Source: an uncultured Pelagibacteraceae bacterium
GTDB lineage: Bacteria; Pseudomonadota; Alphaproteobacteria; Pelagibacterales; Pelagibacteraceae
NCBI GenBank assembly: GCA_902589705.1
Contig: CACITX010000002.1
Span: 1 to 48,000 of the forward strand
DNA length: 48,000 nucleotides
Direction of reading: 5' to 3'
Part shown: piece by piece, positions 7,201-16,945 of the stretch
Numbering within the stretch: position 1 is the first letter of the stretch
Layout: each line of letters starts with the position of its first letter
Notes under the pieces: model-generated
Databases searched by the model: none
Seen by the model: only the letters and a program-made list of their open reading frames with translations
What the model was told of the DNA's origin: nothing
Program-made: the position numbers and the translations under genes

Positions 7201-8566
7201 TTAAATTAAGTTTATGTCTGATCATGTAAAGAAAAATAAGAGATGGAATTACCATTATTGTCGTGATAATAAAAAATATACCCCAATCTCCATTTAACCA
7301 ATCCACCAAAGCCCCAGATGATGCTGCTAAAGTTGTTCGTCCTGCTGTTCCAATAGAAGCTAATAAAGCATATTGAGTTGCGGTGTAAGTTCTATCTACT
7401 AGCATCGAAATGAAAGCAACAAAGGCGACTGTTGCAAATGCTGCTGCCATATCATCAAATATCACTGCGATAGCAAATAATAATTCTGATTTCCCTGACC
7501 ATGCTAATAAAGAAAAAAGTAAATTTGTTGAGGCCATTAGTATTCCTGAAACAAACATAGCTTTTATTACACCAGATCTAATAGCGAATAACCCACCTAG
7601 CAGTGTAAAAATTACTGTTGTTAACCAACCAAGACCTTTGGAATATAATGCTATATCTGTCTTAGTAAAACCTATTTCCTTATAGAAAATCACTGACATT
7701 CTACCAAGAAAAGCTTCTCCGATTTTAAAAAGAAAAATAAAAGCAAGTATTGCCAAAGCAATATTAAAGCCATTTTTTTTAAAAAAACTTATAATAGGAC
7801 CAGCAACTGTTCCCGTAAGCCATGCAATAATTTTTGTTAAAAGATTTGAGGCACCTAATTTATCTTCAATCATTTTGTCAGTTTTTTTTTGAGATTCGCT
7901 TCTATCTGTTTGCAAAACTTCGTTTATAAACATTAAACCAATGTTACAGGCTATAATTACAGCACCAAGTACCAAAAAAGTTTTTTGCCAATAATTATCA
8001 AATCCAAGATTTTGAAAGAATTCTGCTGAAGTAAGAGCAGCTACACCACCTAACTTATATCCAGTCCACCAACCTACGACCGCCATTGCAGCACCAGCTT
8101 GCATAGATTTTCCTTCATTCTCTCCAATTTGTTCAATTCTTAATGCATCCACAGTAATATCTTGCGTGGCTGAAGCAATCGCAATTATCAATCCAATGCT
8201 TATCACTAAAGCTAAATTTGTATTGGGATTAATTACACTCCAAAATACTAAACTTATAAGGATGATAGTTTGCATTAAAACAATCCATCCTCGTCTGTGA
8301 CCAATTTTATTTGTTAACCAAGGAATTCTAACTCTATCTATAATTGGAGCCCATAAATAATTGAAAGCATAAACTGCAAAAATTAATCCTGCCCACCCTA
8401 TAGTACTTCTACTTAAACCATCTTCTTTTAACCAAAGACTTAGACTGCTTCCAATTATGACCCAAGGAAAACCACTTATTGAACCAAGTAATAATATTTT
8501 TATCATTCTGTGATCAAAATAAACTGAGAAAGTTTCAGCGAGTGTTTGTTTTTTATATATTTTCAT
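7193..8566 (-). CDS. AmpG-type major facilitator permease (muropeptide transporter family)
   Basis: 457 residues with roughly 12 hydrophobic helices. The N-terminal half carries the AmpG signature: GFPWVIIGSSLSLWLKEDG, the TIGWAGLIFAVYAFNYLWAPIIDR loop and SATQDITVDALRIE. AmpG imports anhydromuropeptides from the periplasm for peptidoglycan recycling and can influence beta-lactamase induction. The downstream NlpC/P60 peptidase, overlapping by eight bases, is a natural partner for trimming imported peptides. Upstream, trkH ends only three bases from this start, so the genes probably share a message. The family can transport other solutes, so the substrate is inferred from similarity and context. 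Confidence 0.85.
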   Translation of the reverse strand: MKIYKKQTLAETFSVYFDHRMIKILLLGSISGFPWVIIGSSLSLWLKEDGLSRSTIGWAGLIFAVYAFNYLWAPIIDRVRIPWLTNKIGHRRGWIVLMQTIILISLVFWSVINPNTNLALVISIGLIIAIASATQDITVDALRIEQIGENEGKSMQAGAAMAVVGWWTGYKLGGVAALTSAEFFQNLGFDNYWQKTFLVLGAVIIACNIGLMFINEVLQTDRSESQKKTDKMIEDKLGASNLLTKIIAWLTGTVAGPIISFFKKNGFNIALAILAFIFLFKIGEAFLGRMSVIFYKEIGFTKTDIALYSKGLGWLTTVIFTLLGGLFAIRSGVIKAMFVSGILMASTNLLFSLLAWSGKSELLFAIAVIFDDMAAAFATVAFVAFISMLVDRTYTATQYALLASIGTAGRTTLAASSGALVDWLNGDWGIFFIITTIMVIPSLIFLYMIRHKLNLND

Positions 8567-8569
8567 GAC

Positions 8570-10018
8570 TTAATTTCTCCAAAAAGATGGAAAGAAAAGC
8601 ACTAGTACAGCAAATAATTCCAATCTTCCAAGCAACATACCAGTTGCTAATATCCATTTTGATAAATCAGGCAAAGTCTTATAGTTTCCATCAGGTCCAA
8701 TTATCTCACCCAATCCAGGTCCAACATTAGAAATGGAACTCGCAGCACCAGATATTGAAGTTACAAAGTCTAATCCACTTATGGAAAGAAGCATTGCAAT
8801 AATAAAAAAGATAAATAAAAATGAAAAAATAAAAATAATCACTGACCTTATAAAATCATCAGAAATTTTATGATTATTATACTTAGTAATAATTACACTA
8901 TTAGGCGAAATCAATTTTTGAGTTTGATTTTTTAAAAATATCAAAAGCATTTGCAGTCTAAATATTTTAATTCCACAGGCTGTTGATCCCGCACATCCTC
9001 CAATGAACATGAGAAACAGAAAGAAGATTAATGAAAATTTTCCCCATAATCCGAAATCATCGGTAACGTAACCTGTGCCTGATAAAATTGAAACAACATT
9101 GAAAGATGAAACTCTTATCTTATCAAAAAAACTACCATCGTAATTTATGAACAATAGATATAATAGCATTATTATCACAGAAATAGCCAAAAGATAAATG
9201 AAGCCTTTAATTTGCACATCCTGAAAAAAAATCTTTTTATTTCCTTGTGAAAATTTTAAATATGAAATGAAAGGTATACTTCCTAAAATAATAAATATAC
9301 TTGCTATAATTTCTATATTAGGATTTTTAAAAAAACCTATTGACTCATTATGCGTTGAAAATCCACCTGTTGCTATAGTTGTCATAGCATGACAGATACT
9401 ATCAAAAACCGACATTCCAAAAATCCAATAAAAAAAACCACAGAGAAGTGTTAAAATTAAATACGTTGAAATTATAATTGTAGCGACTTCAATAGTTCTA
9501 GGTAAAATTTTTTCAGTACTTTCTGGCCCCTCCATTTTAAATAATTGCATTCCACCAACTTTCAGTAGAGGCAAAATTGTAATAGCCATTACCACGATAC
9601 CAATTCCTCCTAACCACTGCATTATTGCTCTCCATAACAAAATACTTTTTGGGCTACTGTCTAAATCACTAATTATTGTTGCGCCCGTAGTTGTTATCCC
9701 AGACATACTTTCAAAAAAAGCATCACTAATAGAAAAATTTTGAGTCGCTAAAACAAAAGGCAGGCTTCCGAAAACAGCAACCATAAACCAAGCAAGAGTT
9801 GAGAATAAAAATGTTTGCCTAAGATTTAATTTTAAATCTTTTTCAAGATTTGCCAAAACACAAAGAATTCCAATAAATACTGTTACGAAAGAAGACGAAA
9901 TAAAACTATGACTGTTTTCATTATATAACACTTGCACAAAATAAGGAGCCAGCATAGAAATACCAAGAACTATAAGTAACACTCCGATTAGAAAAAAAAC
10001 TGTTTTGTTAGTAGCCAT
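8570..10018 (-). CDS. trkH: TrkH/KtrB-family potassium uptake channel subunit
   Basis: 482 residues with the four-fold M1-P-M2 architecture. Four filter-like segments are visible: GITTTGATI near residue 110, TIATGGFSTHN near 216, LSGTGYVTDDFG near 313 and SSISNVGPGLG near 430, each with the expected glycine. It forms the membrane pore for K+ uptake. The regulatory TrkA-type NAD-binding subunit is not in this window. It is first in a minus-strand run with the AmpG-like permease, NlpC/P60 peptidase and methyltransferase, and divergent from lysK with 92 bp between. Confidence 0.95.
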   Translation of the reverse strand: MATNKTVFFLIGVLLIVLGISMLAPYFVQVLYNENSHSFISSSFVTVFIGILCVLANLEKDLKLNLRQTFLFSTLAWFMVAVFGSLPFVLATQNFSISDAFFESMSGITTTGATIISDLDSSPKSILLWRAIMQWLGGIGIVVMAITILPLLKVGGMQLFKMEGPESTEKILPRTIEVATIIISTYLILTLLCGFFYWIFGMSVFDSICHAMTTIATGGFSTHNESIGFFKNPNIEIIASIFIILGSIPFISYLKFSQGNKKIFFQDVQIKGFIYLLAISVIIMLLYLLFINYDGSFFDKIRVSSFNVVSILSGTGYVTDDFGLWGKFSLIFFLFLMFIGGCAGSTACGIKIFRLQMLLIFLKNQTQKLISPNSVIITKYNNHKISDDFIRSVIIFIFSFLFIFFIIAMLLSISGLDFVTSISGAASSISNVGPGLGEIIGPDGNYKTLPDLSKWILATGMLLGRLELFAVLVLFFPSFWRN

Positions 10019-10110
10019 TAAAATGAGATTATTTAAATAGTTTCAAAATTCAACTTAATATGACGTAATTATAACTGTATTTTGCATATAAAATTTAATA
10101 AACCGTTAAT
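10019..10110. promoter_or_regulatory. Divergent promoter region between trkH and lysK
   Basis: This 92-bp AT-rich gap between divergent starts must hold promoters for both directions. TATAAA at 10087-10092, preceded by TGCA, is a plausible -10 element for lysK, but no convincing -35 box lies at 16-18 bp spacing. No operator palindrome or riboswitch fold was recognised. Confidence 0.4.
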
Positions 10111-11679
10111 ATGCTGGATAAGAATTTAATTCAATCAACTTCGTCTTGGCCATTTGTAGAAATTAGAAAGTTATTAAAGGATAGAAAAAATATAATAAAA
10201 AAAAAAGGTAAAATTACCTTTCAAACTGGATATGGTCCTAGCGGATTACCGCATATTGGGACTTTTGGGGAAGTAGCAAGGACCACTATGATGATTAATG
10301 CGCTTAATCACATAGAGAAAATCGATCATGAACTTTTTACCTTCTCTGATGATATGGATGGTTTAAGAAAAATTCCTGACAATATTCCAAATGCTCGAAT
10401 TTTAAAAGATAATCTTGGAAAACCTCTAACAAATATTCCAGATCCATTTCAAAAATTTAATAGTTTCGGAGAGCACAACAATGAAATGCTGAAACAATTT
10501 TTAAAAAAATTTAATTTCAAATTTATTTTTAAAAGCTCAACAGAAAATTATAAAAAAGGCATCTTCAATACATCACTAATTAGAGTTGCAGAAAAATACG
10601 AAGATGTAATGAATATCATTTTACCAACTCTTCGTGATGAAAGAAAAAAAACATACTGTCCTTTTTTACCCATTTGCCCAAAAACAGGAAAAGTATTGGA
10701 AATACCTTTATTAGAAATAAATAAGAAAACTGGTAAAGCTGTATTTAATAATGGTGGAGAAAAAATTGAAACAAGTATTTTAGATGGCAAATCTAAACTT
10801 CAATGGAAAGTTGATTGGGCCATGAGATGGTTTACCTTTGATGTTGATTTTGAAATGTATGGAAAAGATTTGACTGAAAGCGCAATTTTATCAAATAAGA
10901 TTTGTAAAACTCTTGGTAAAACCCCACCAAATGGTTTTGCATACGAACTTTTTTTAGATGAAAAAGGAGAAAAAATTTCTAAGTCAAAAGGAAATGGAAT
11001 TTCTATTGAGCAGTGGCTTAGATATGCTTCACCAGAAAGTTTGTCTTTATATATGTATCCTAACCCAAAAAGAGCAAAAAAACTTTATGCAGAGGTTGTG
11101 CCTAAAACAGTCGATGAATATTTAACTTATATTGAGAAATACTCAAGTCAGAAAGAAAAAGATCAAATTTTAAATCCAGTTTGGCATGTACATAATGGGA
11201 AGCCACCAGTTGAAAAAATTGTGATGCCTTTTTCGATGCTGCTAAATTTAGTTGGATCTAGCAATGCAGACAATAAAGAAATTTTATGGAAATTTATAAA
11301 TAGATTTCATAAAGAAATAAAACCTGAAGATTATCCAATTTTAGATGGATTAACCAATTATGCTATAAATTATTTTAAAGATAAAGTTGAACCAAACAAA
11401 AAATTTAAAAAACCTTCTTCAAATGAGAAGAAAGCTTTAGAAAATCTTGTTTCAAAGTTATCTGGTATTAAGCAAAATTTAAAACCAGAGGAAATTCAAA
11501 CGATTGTTTATGCCACAGGTAAAGAAAACGGGTATGAAAAAAACTTAAGAGATTGGTTTAGATTAATTTATGAAGTTGTATTTGGTGAAGAAAATGGACC
11601 TAGAATGGGTTACTTTGTCAGCTTTTTTGGTTTGAAAGAGACAATTGAATTAATGCAAGATAAAATAAAAAATAATTAA
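10111..11679 (+). CDS. lysK: Lysyl-tRNA synthetase, class I (archaeal type)
   Basis: The 522-residue protein is a class I synthetase: PHIG at 47-50 is the HIGH motif and KISKSKGNG from 288 is the KMSKS loop, with the class I LysRS-specific DDMDGLRK segment near 80. It charges tRNA-Lys in the cytoplasm. Most bacteria use the unrelated class II LysS, but class I is normal in many alphaproteobacteria, archaea and spirochaetes. Length matches the family. The stop overlaps the pyrD ATG by one base (TAATG). No T-box or other leader was found in the 92-bp upstream gap. Confidence 0.96.
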   Translation: MLDKNLIQSTSSWPFVEIRKLLKDRKNIIKKKGKITFQTGYGPSGLPHIGTFGEVARTTMMINALNHIEKIDHELFTFSDDMDGLRKIPDNIPNARILKDNLGKPLTNIPDPFQKFNSFGEHNNEMLKQFLKKFNFKFIFKSSTENYKKGIFNTSLIRVAEKYEDVMNIILPTLRDERKKTYCPFLPICPKTGKVLEIPLLEINKKTGKAVFNNGGEKIETSILDGKSKLQWKVDWAMRWFTFDVDFEMYGKDLTESAILSNKICKTLGKTPPNGFAYELFLDEKGEKISKSKGNGISIEQWLRYASPESLSLYMYPNPKRAKKLYAEVVPKTVDEYLTYIEKYSSQKEKDQILNPVWHVHNGKPPVEKIVMPFSMLLNLVGSSNADNKEILWKFINRFHKEIKPEDYPILDGLTNYAINYFKDKVEPNKKFKKPSSNEKKALENLVSKLSGIKQNLKPEEIQTIVYATGKENGYEKNLRDWFRLIYEVVFGEENGPRMGYFVSFFGLKETIELMQDKIKNN

Positions 11680-12725
11680 TGTTCTCAATTTTAAGACCTT
11701 ATATATTTTCGTTAGATCCAGAAGTAGCTCACGATTTAGCTATAAAATCATTAAAAGCTAACTTCCTGCCAAAAAGTTTTTTTAGTGTGGAAAATGAAGA
11801 AATGCTTGAGACAAGTCTTTTAGGAAAAACAATTTCAAACCCAATAGGTTTAGCTGCAGGATTTGATAAAAGTGCTGAAGTTTATAATTCTCTTTTTAAA
11901 TTTGGTTTTGGTTTTATTGAAGTAGGGACTGTTACTCCGAAACAGCAGTTAGGCAATCCTAAACCAAGAATATTTAGACTTGAAAAAGATCAGGCACTTA
12001 TTAATCGTCTTGGATTTAATAATCACGGTTCAGAAACTGTTTCAAAACGAATATCAAATAATTTTCCTGATGGATTTCTAGGTATTAACATTGGACCTAA
12101 TAAAGATACAAAAAATAAGGTTGATGACTACTATATTTGCCTCTCAAGACTTGCGGCTTATGCAGGGTATATAACAATTAATATTTCCTCCCCAAATACT
12201 GAAGGTCTAAGAAATTTTCACGACCAAGAAGAAATGAAAAAACTTTTGTCAGGAATAAATAAAGTTATTAAAGAAAAAAAAATAAATTGCCCGATAGCGC
12301 TAAAGATATCACCAGATATAAATGAAAATGAAATTAGCAGAATAGTTGATTTGGTAAGTAGCCATAAAATACAAGGAATCGTAGTTTCTAATACAACTGA
12401 TAGTAATCGTGATAATCTCTCAGATATTAAAAAACATGAAACTGGAGGGTTATCTGGACAACCACTAAAAGATATTTCAACAAACTTAATTAAAAAATTC
12501 TATAAAGAAACCAAGGGTAAAATTAAGATAATAGGTGTTGGGGGAGTGGATTCTGGAAAAAGTGCTTTTGAAAAAATAATAGCAGGTGCTGATGCAATTC
12601 AACTATACACAGGTATGGTTTATAAAGGACCCGGCATCGTTAAAGAAATAAAGAAAGAATTAATATCAATTTTAAAAAAAGAAAATCTCAAAAATATAAG
12701 TGAAGCAGTTGGAATTAACGCTTGA
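11679..12725 (+). CDS. pyrD: Dihydroorotate dehydrogenase (quinone), class 2
   Basis: 348 residues. The FMN-barrel motifs of class 2 enzymes are present: IGLAAGFDKSAEVY, the VGTVTPKQQLGNPKPRIFRL stretch, RLGFNNHG, and NISSPNTEGLRNF with the serine that acts as catalytic base in this class. GVGGVDSGKSAFEKI near the C-terminus binds the FMN phosphate. The N-terminal helices typical of class 2 enzymes fit peripheral attachment to the inner membrane, where dihydroorotate is oxidised to orotate with ubiquinone in pyrimidine synthesis. It is translationally coupled to lysK. Confidence 0.97.
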   Translation: MFSILRPYIFSLDPEVAHDLAIKSLKANFLPKSFFSVENEEMLETSLLGKTISNPIGLAAGFDKSAEVYNSLFKFGFGFIEVGTVTPKQQLGNPKPRIFRLEKDQALINRLGFNNHGSETVSKRISNNFPDGFLGINIGPNKDTKNKVDDYYICLSRLAAYAGYITINISSPNTEGLRNFHDQEEMKKLLSGINKVIKEKKINCPIALKISPDINENEISRIVDLVSSHKIQGIVVSNTTDSNRDNLSDIKKHETGGLSGQPLKDISTNLIKKFYKETKGKIKIIGVGGVDSGKSAFEKIIAGADAIQLYTGMVYKGPGIVKEIKKELISILKKENLKNISEAVGINA

Positions 12726-12766
12726 CCCCGCTGTTCACAAGAATTATATAACTTCAGGAAAAAATT

Positions 12767-13045
12767 ATGTCTAAAAGATGTGAATTAACAGGAAAGTCAC
12801 CTTTAAAAGGTCACAACGTTAGCCACGCAAAAAATAAAACTAAAAGAAGATTCTTACCTAATTTAAAGAAAGTTACTTTTAGAAGCGATATTTTAAAAAA
12901 AGATATAAAATTAAATGTAGCTAACGCCGCGTTAAGAACTGTAGATTTCAAAGGTGGTATAGATAAATTTTTATTATCTGCAAAAAACGCCAAATTATCA
13001 AAAAAAGTAAAAAAAATTAAAGCTTCTATTTCAGCAAAATCATAA
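12767..13045 (+). CDS. rpmB: 50S ribosomal protein L28
   Basis: 92 residues starting MSKRCELTGKSPLKGHNVSHAKNKTKRRFLPNL, the standard L28 N-terminal pattern, and rich in lysine. L28 is a large-subunit protein near the E site. Length is typical of alphaproteobacterial L28. AGGAAAAA just upstream of ATG 12767 is a weak ribosome-binding site. It sits 41 bp after pyrD and seven bp before the YhhQ-like gene. No zinc-binding CxxC pairs are present, so this is the zinc-free form. Confidence 0.97.
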   Translation: MSKRCELTGKSPLKGHNVSHAKNKTKRRFLPNLKKVTFRSDILKKDIKLNVANAALRTVDFKGGIDKFLLSAKNAKLSKKVKKIKASISAKS

Positions 13046-13052
13046 TTCAATA

Positions 13053-13628
13053 ATGAATTTATTTTACAAACTCTCTCTTCTAATGGGTTTGATTGTAGTC
13101 ATTTCAAACTATTTAGTTCAATTTCCGATTCAATTCTTTGGATTAAATGAAATCTTAACTTATGGTGCTTTTAGTTACCCGATCACCTTTTTAATTACAG
13201 ATCTAGCTAACCGCGCTTATGGAAAATTGGTAGCAAGAAAAGTTGTGTATGTAGGATTTGCCATTGGAGTTCTTTTAACATTATTTGTATCAACTAATTT
13301 TACAGATATTATTTCTATTAGAATTGCTGTTGGTTCTGGAGTTGCATTTTTTATTGCTCAAAACCTAGATGTTCAAATATTTGATTTCTTAAGAAAAAAA
13401 ATATGGTACATAGCTCCTCTCACATCATCAGTGATTGGATCCGTAACTGATACTTTTCTATTTTTTTCAATTGCTTTTTACGCAACAGAAATACCTTGGG
13501 CGACTTTAGCTTTAGGAGATTTAGCCGTTAAGTTATTCATAGCGCTGGCAATGTTAATTCCATTTAGATTATTAATTAATAAAATAAAAGATTTTTCGGA
13601 AAGTCCAGTTTCAGAAATAAAGAATTAG
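13053..13628 (+). CDS. YhhQ/VUT-family membrane transporter (queuosine precursor transporter)
   Basis: 191 residues with about five to six hydrophobic helices and the family motif in [19 protein letters not shown] (residues about 39-57). YhhQ-family proteins (COG1738) import 7-cyano- or 7-aminomethyl-7-deazaguanine for queuosine tRNA modification. The family assignment is firm and the exact substrate is inferred. It begins seven bases after rpmB. It ends convergently with the CobT-like gene, whose stop codon overlaps this TAG by two bases (TTAG), leaving no terminator space. Confidence 0.85.
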   Translation: MNLFYKLSLLMGLIVVISNYLVQFPIQFFGLNEILTYGAFSYPITFLITDLANRAYGKLVARKVVYVGFAIGVLLTLFVSTNFTDIISIRIAVGSGVAFFIAQNLDVQIFDFLRKKIWYIAPLTSSVIGSVTDTFLFFSIAFYATEIPWATLALGDLAVKLFIALAMLIPFRLLINKIKDFSESPVSEIKN

Positions 13629-15424
13629 TGAATTGTTTTTTTATTCTTTTCGACAAATAGGTCAGTTAGCTGATTAATCATTACATCACCTAAATCCTGA
13701 ACATCTGTAATTTTTACGGCTTGATTATAGTATCTTGTAACATCATGACCAATACCAATAGCTAATAATTCAATGTTCGTTTTATTTTCAATCCATTTGA
13801 CTGTTTTTTTAAGATTAGACTCTAGATAGTCACTAGTATTTGTTGATAAAGTAGAGTCGTCCACTGGAGCTCCATCTGAGATAACCATAAGAATTTTTCT
13901 TTCTTCTTTTCTTCTATTCATTTTATTGTATGCCCATTTAAGTGCTTCACCATCTATATTTTCTTTTAATAAACCCTCTTTTAACATTAGCCCCATATTA
14001 TTTTTAGCTTGTCTCCAAGGCGTGTCCGCTGATTTATAAATAATGTGTCTGAGATCATTCAACCTTCCTGGTAAAGTTGGTTTATCATTTTTCATCCATT
14101 TTTCTCTAGAGGATCCTCCCTTCCAATGCTTTGTTGTAAAGCCAAGTATTTCGACTTTGACCGCACATCTTTCTAATGTTCTAGAAAGTATGTCGGCACA
14201 AATGGCTGCTACTGAAATAGGTTTACCTCTCATTGAGCCAGAATTATCAATTAAAATTGTTACTAACGTATCTTTAAATTCAATATCTTTTTCTTTTTTA
14301 AAAGATAAAGAATTATATGGATCCATAATTATTCTTGGTAATTTTGAAGTATCTAATAAACCTTCTTCAAGGTCGAAATTCCAAGATCTATTTTGTTTAG
14401 CTAAAAGTTTTCTTTGTAATTTGTTAGCAAGTTTAGAAATAAAATTTTTAAGCTGCAATAATTGCTGATCTAAATTCTTCCTTAGTCTCGTAAGCTCTTC
14501 ATTATTCTCTAATTCTTCAGCTTTAATAATTTCGTCAAATTCTTCAGTATAGGATTTATAATTTATATCTCCTAAAGCACTTTTTCCTTTTTTTCTTAAA
14601 TCTGGCTGAGAACTGTCCTCTATTTCGATGTCTTCTTCAGCTTGGTCTGATTCTTTAGTTTCATTTTCAAGATCAGGTATACCAGAATCTATAGACATTT
14701 CCTCTTGCTTATCCTCCTTTTCTTTTGCCTGTTTTTCCTGGTTATCTGGTTTATTTTGTTTATCATCGTCATTTTTTTCATCATTTTTTTTTTCTTCTTC
14801 ATCTAGATTTTCATCAAGATTCATATCTGCGATAAGTTCAGAAATTAAGGAGTTAAATTTCTCCTGGTCAAAAGTAAATTCATTTAATTGACCGAGCTTA
14901 TCTTTAAATTTTTCATTTAAATCTTTTTTGTAAGATTTTAGTTTTTTATCAATTTGGCTATTATTTTCAAAATCAAGGAATTTTGTTCTTAAATAATTTT
15001 CAAATGACTCAACAATTTTATCTTCACTACTTTTAAGATCTAAGCCACTTACCCTTTCTTGGTAAAAAGTTTCAATATTGTTTTTTACCCCTTTAAAATA
15101 GCTAGTTCCAATTTTTTCACATCTAATTTTTTCTGAAATTCTATATAACTGTTTAGATATATTTCCAGTAGGCTCATATTGTTTAAATGTTTTTGCATCA
15201 GAGAATCTATGTCTCAAGGATTTTGAATCTGCTAAAGCTCTTATTTGATTATAATTTAATTTGTTATTTGTAGAGCTAAGCTCCGGGAGTCTTATTGAAT
15301 TCACTCCAGATTTTGAGCTTTCAGTACCAAAAGAAACTTCAATTTTTTCAGAATTAGATAGAGATCTTACTGTAGAACTTATTGCAGTTTTAAAATCAGC
15401 TATTTTTTCTTTTTTATTTTCCAC
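13625..15424 (-). CDS. cobT: CobT-like protein with C-terminal von Willebrand A domain (cobaltochelatase subunit homologue)
   Basis: I choose GTG 15424 as the start (599 residues): it lies one base after the cobS stop, and the longer frame from ATG 15469 only adds a shadow of the CobS tail. The N-terminal region ([15 protein letters not shown], then EVSFG) matches CobT starts. A long acidic low-complexity linker rich in D, E and K follows (about 200-275), then a VWA domain with a MIDAS motif [10 protein letters not shown] (Asp393, Ser395, Ser397 in this numbering). With AAA+ CobS it forms a Mg-chelatase-like motor. No CobN or other corrin gene is seen here, so another remodelling role is possible. 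Confidence 0.9.
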   Translation of the reverse strand: MENKKEKIADFKTAISSTVRSLSNSEKIEVSFGTESSKSGVNSIRLPELSSTNNKLNYNQIRALADSKSLRHRFSDAKTFKQYEPTGNISKQLYRISEKIRCEKIGTSYFKGVKNNIETFYQERVSGLDLKSSEDKIVESFENYLRTKFLDFENNSQIDKKLKSYKKDLNEKFKDKLGQLNEFTFDQEKFNSLISELIADMNLDENLDEEEKKNDEKNDDDKQNKPDNQEKQAKEKEDKQEEMSIDSGIPDLENETKESDQAEEDIEIEDSSQPDLRKKGKSALGDINYKSYTEEFDEIIKAEELENNEELTRLRKNLDQQLLQLKNFISKLANKLQRKLLAKQNRSWNFDLEEGLLDTSKLPRIIMDPYNSLSFKKEKDIEFKDTLVTILIDNSGSMRGKPISVAAICADILSRTLERCAVKVEILGFTTKHWKGGSSREKWMKNDKPTLPGRLNDLRHIIYKSADTPWRQAKNNMGLMLKEGLLKENIDGEALKWAYNKMNRRKEERKILMVISDGAPVDDSTLSTNTSDYLESNLKKTVKWIENKTNIELLAIGIGHDVTRYYNQAVKITDVQDLGDVMINQLTDLFVEKNKKTIH

Positions 15425-15425
15425 T

Positions 15426-16403
15426 TTATAAAGTGATATTGATAGAAGACTCCGGCAAGTCTTCCCCAAAACATCTTTGGTAGTATTCAGAAATTATTTT
15501 TTTTTCCAGTTCATCGCACTTATTCAAAAATGTAATTCTAAAAGCATATCCTTGATCTTTAAATATATTTGTATTCTCTGCCCAATGTAAAACTGTACGA
15601 GGACTCATTACGGTGGAGATATCACCATTAATGAAACCTTTTCTTGTTAAATCAGCAACTTTTATCATATTTGAGAGAAGCTCTTTCCCTTCTTTATTAT
15701 TAAGATTTTTGTTTTTAGCTAATACTATGTCTAATTCTTTTTCAAAAGGGAGATAGTTTAAAGTCGAAACGATATTCCATCTATCCATTTGTCCTTGGTT
15801 GATTTGCTGTGTTCCGTGATACAGTCCAGTTGTGTCTCCAAGTCCAACAGTATTGGTAGTTGCAAAGATTCGAAAAAAATCATGTTGCTCTAAAACTTTA
15901 TTCTTATCTAATAAGGTAAAATTACCTTCACTTTCTAAAACTCTTTGAATTACAAACATTACATCTGGTCTTCCTGCATCATATTCATCAAAAACAAGAG
16001 CGACCGGATTCTGTATCGACCAAGGTAAAATCCCCTCCTTGAATTCTGTTATTTGTTTTCCGTCTTTTAAAATAATTGCATCTTTACCAATCAAGTCAAT
16101 TCTGCTGATATGACTGTCTAAGTTTACTCTTATACATGGCCAGTTTAGTCTTGCTGCTACTTGTTCGATATGAGTAGATTTTCCTGTTCCGTGATAACCC
16201 TGAATTAAAACTCGCTTATTGAATGAAAACCCAGCAAGAATTGCTAAAGTTGTATCCTTGTCAAATTTATAATCACTATCTATTTTTGGGACATATTCAT
16301 TTTTTTTTGAAAATGCTCTTACCTGCATATCACTTTCAAACCCAAATGTTTGTTTTACTGATAATTTAATGTCAGGTTTTTGTAGTAGCTGTTGCGTATT
16401 CAT
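15426..16403 (-). CDS. cobS: CobS-like AAA+ ATPase (MoxR/cobaltochelatase small subunit family)
   Basis: 325 residues. Walker A is GYHGTGKS at 69-76, Walker B is in [11 protein letters not shown] near 135-145, and the sensor segment is [10 protein letters not shown]. These, plus the [13 protein letters not shown]-terminal motif and the [10 protein letters not shown] segment, match CobS. It should work with the adjacent CobT-like VWA protein as an ATP-driven hexamer. In aerobic cobalamin synthesis the pair inserts cobalt together with CobN, but cobS-cobT often persists next to a J-protein and bolA in alphaproteobacteria without linkage to other cob genes. Its ATG overlaps the J-protein stop by four bases. 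Confidence 0.93.
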   Translation of the reverse strand: MNTQQLLQKPDIKLSVKQTFGFESDMQVRAFSKKNEYVPKIDSDYKFDKDTTLAILAGFSFNKRVLIQGYHGTGKSTHIEQVAARLNWPCIRVNLDSHISRIDLIGKDAIILKDGKQITEFKEGILPWSIQNPVALVFDEYDAGRPDVMFVIQRVLESEGNFTLLDKNKVLEQHDFFRIFATTNTVGLGDTTGLYHGTQQINQGQMDRWNIVSTLNYLPFEKELDIVLAKNKNLNNKEGKELLSNMIKVADLTRKGFINGDISTVMSPRTVLHWAENTNIFKDQGYAFRITFLNKCDELEKKIISEYYQRCFGEDLPESSINITL

Positions 16404-16915
16404 TTTTTTCCTAATGTTTTTTTCAGTTGACTATATGCCAAAGTAATCTTTTTTAATTTTTCTTCAAATTTCTTATTTCCCTGGTTCTTATCAGGATGAT
16501 ACTTTTTTACAAGTTCTTTAAACTTAGAGTGTATTTGCTCCCATTTCACCTCCTCTTTTAATTCCATTACTTGTAAAGCATCCTTATCTTGTTGAGAGAT
16601 TTTTGTTTTTTTGAAATCTCTAAAATTAGAGCTTTTAAAAATGTTTAATTTATCATCTAGAGCATTATTCCATAGAATATTAAAAAAATTATCTGAAGAA
16701 CCAAAAGTTTTTGTAGATTTATGCCAAGTTAGATCCGATTTAATAAAAAATTCTATTTCCTGATCATTCATATTCTCAAAATAATTCCAATTTTTATTAA
16801 ATATTTTAATATGATTAAGACATAATAATCGATATTTTTTACTGTTATCTTTTTCTATTGGAGCTTTATATGATCCAGTTTCTTTACAATTTTCCCAGTC
16901 ACAAATTATTTTCAT
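16400..16915 (-). CDS. J-domain protein (DnaJ-like) with N-terminal Cys/His cluster
   Basis: 171 residues. The J domain is at the C-terminus, with the HPD tripeptide at 140-142 within VKKYHPDKN, the reverse of DnaJ where it is N-terminal. The N-terminus has Cys5, Cys10, Cys32 and His35, arranged like a small metal site. Such proteins stimulate Hsp70 ATPase and deliver specific clients. Here it overlaps cobS by four bases, suggesting it serves the CobS/CobT machine, and it is divergent from bolA, an Fe-S trafficking family. This neighbourhood is widespread in alphaproteobacteria, and the client is not known from sequence. Confidence 0.85.
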   Translation of the reverse strand: MKIICDWENCKETGSYKAPIEKDNSKKYRLLCLNHIKIFNKNWNYFENMNDQEIEFFIKSDLTWHKSTKTFGSSDNFFNILWNNALDDKLNIFKSSNFRDFKKTKISQQDKDALQVMELKEEVKWEQIHSKFKELVKKYHPDKNQGNKKFEEKLKKITLAYSQLKKTLGKK

Positions 16916-16945
16916 AAAGCTTATGTATATAGTAAAATCTTTATT
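16916..16945. promoter_or_regulatory. 30-bp divergent intergenic region between J-protein and bolA
   Basis: Start codons of divergent genes are only 30 bases apart (AT-rich, containing TATGTATATAG). Both promoters cannot fit fully here, so at least one must lie in coding sequence or the transcripts must be nearly leaderless. Confidence 0.4.

Noticed and set aside
7410-7685. Plus-strand 91-codon frame inside the AmpG-like gene
   Set aside because: Antisense shadow of a well-supported membrane protein; no start signal or recognisable domain.
12726-12766. Structured leader or riboswitch upstream of rpmB
   Set aside because: Only 41 bases and no convincing stem; nothing resembling a known riboswitch.
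12811-13050. Minus-strand frame opposite rpmB
   Set aside because: Antisense to L28 over nearly its whole length; hydrophobic composition is the mirror of Lys-rich codons.
13625-15469. Plus-strand frames at 14043-14468 and 14628-14891 inside cobT
   Set aside because: They are complements of the acidic linker and VWA regions; the Ser/Phe-rich products are typical of antisense translation.
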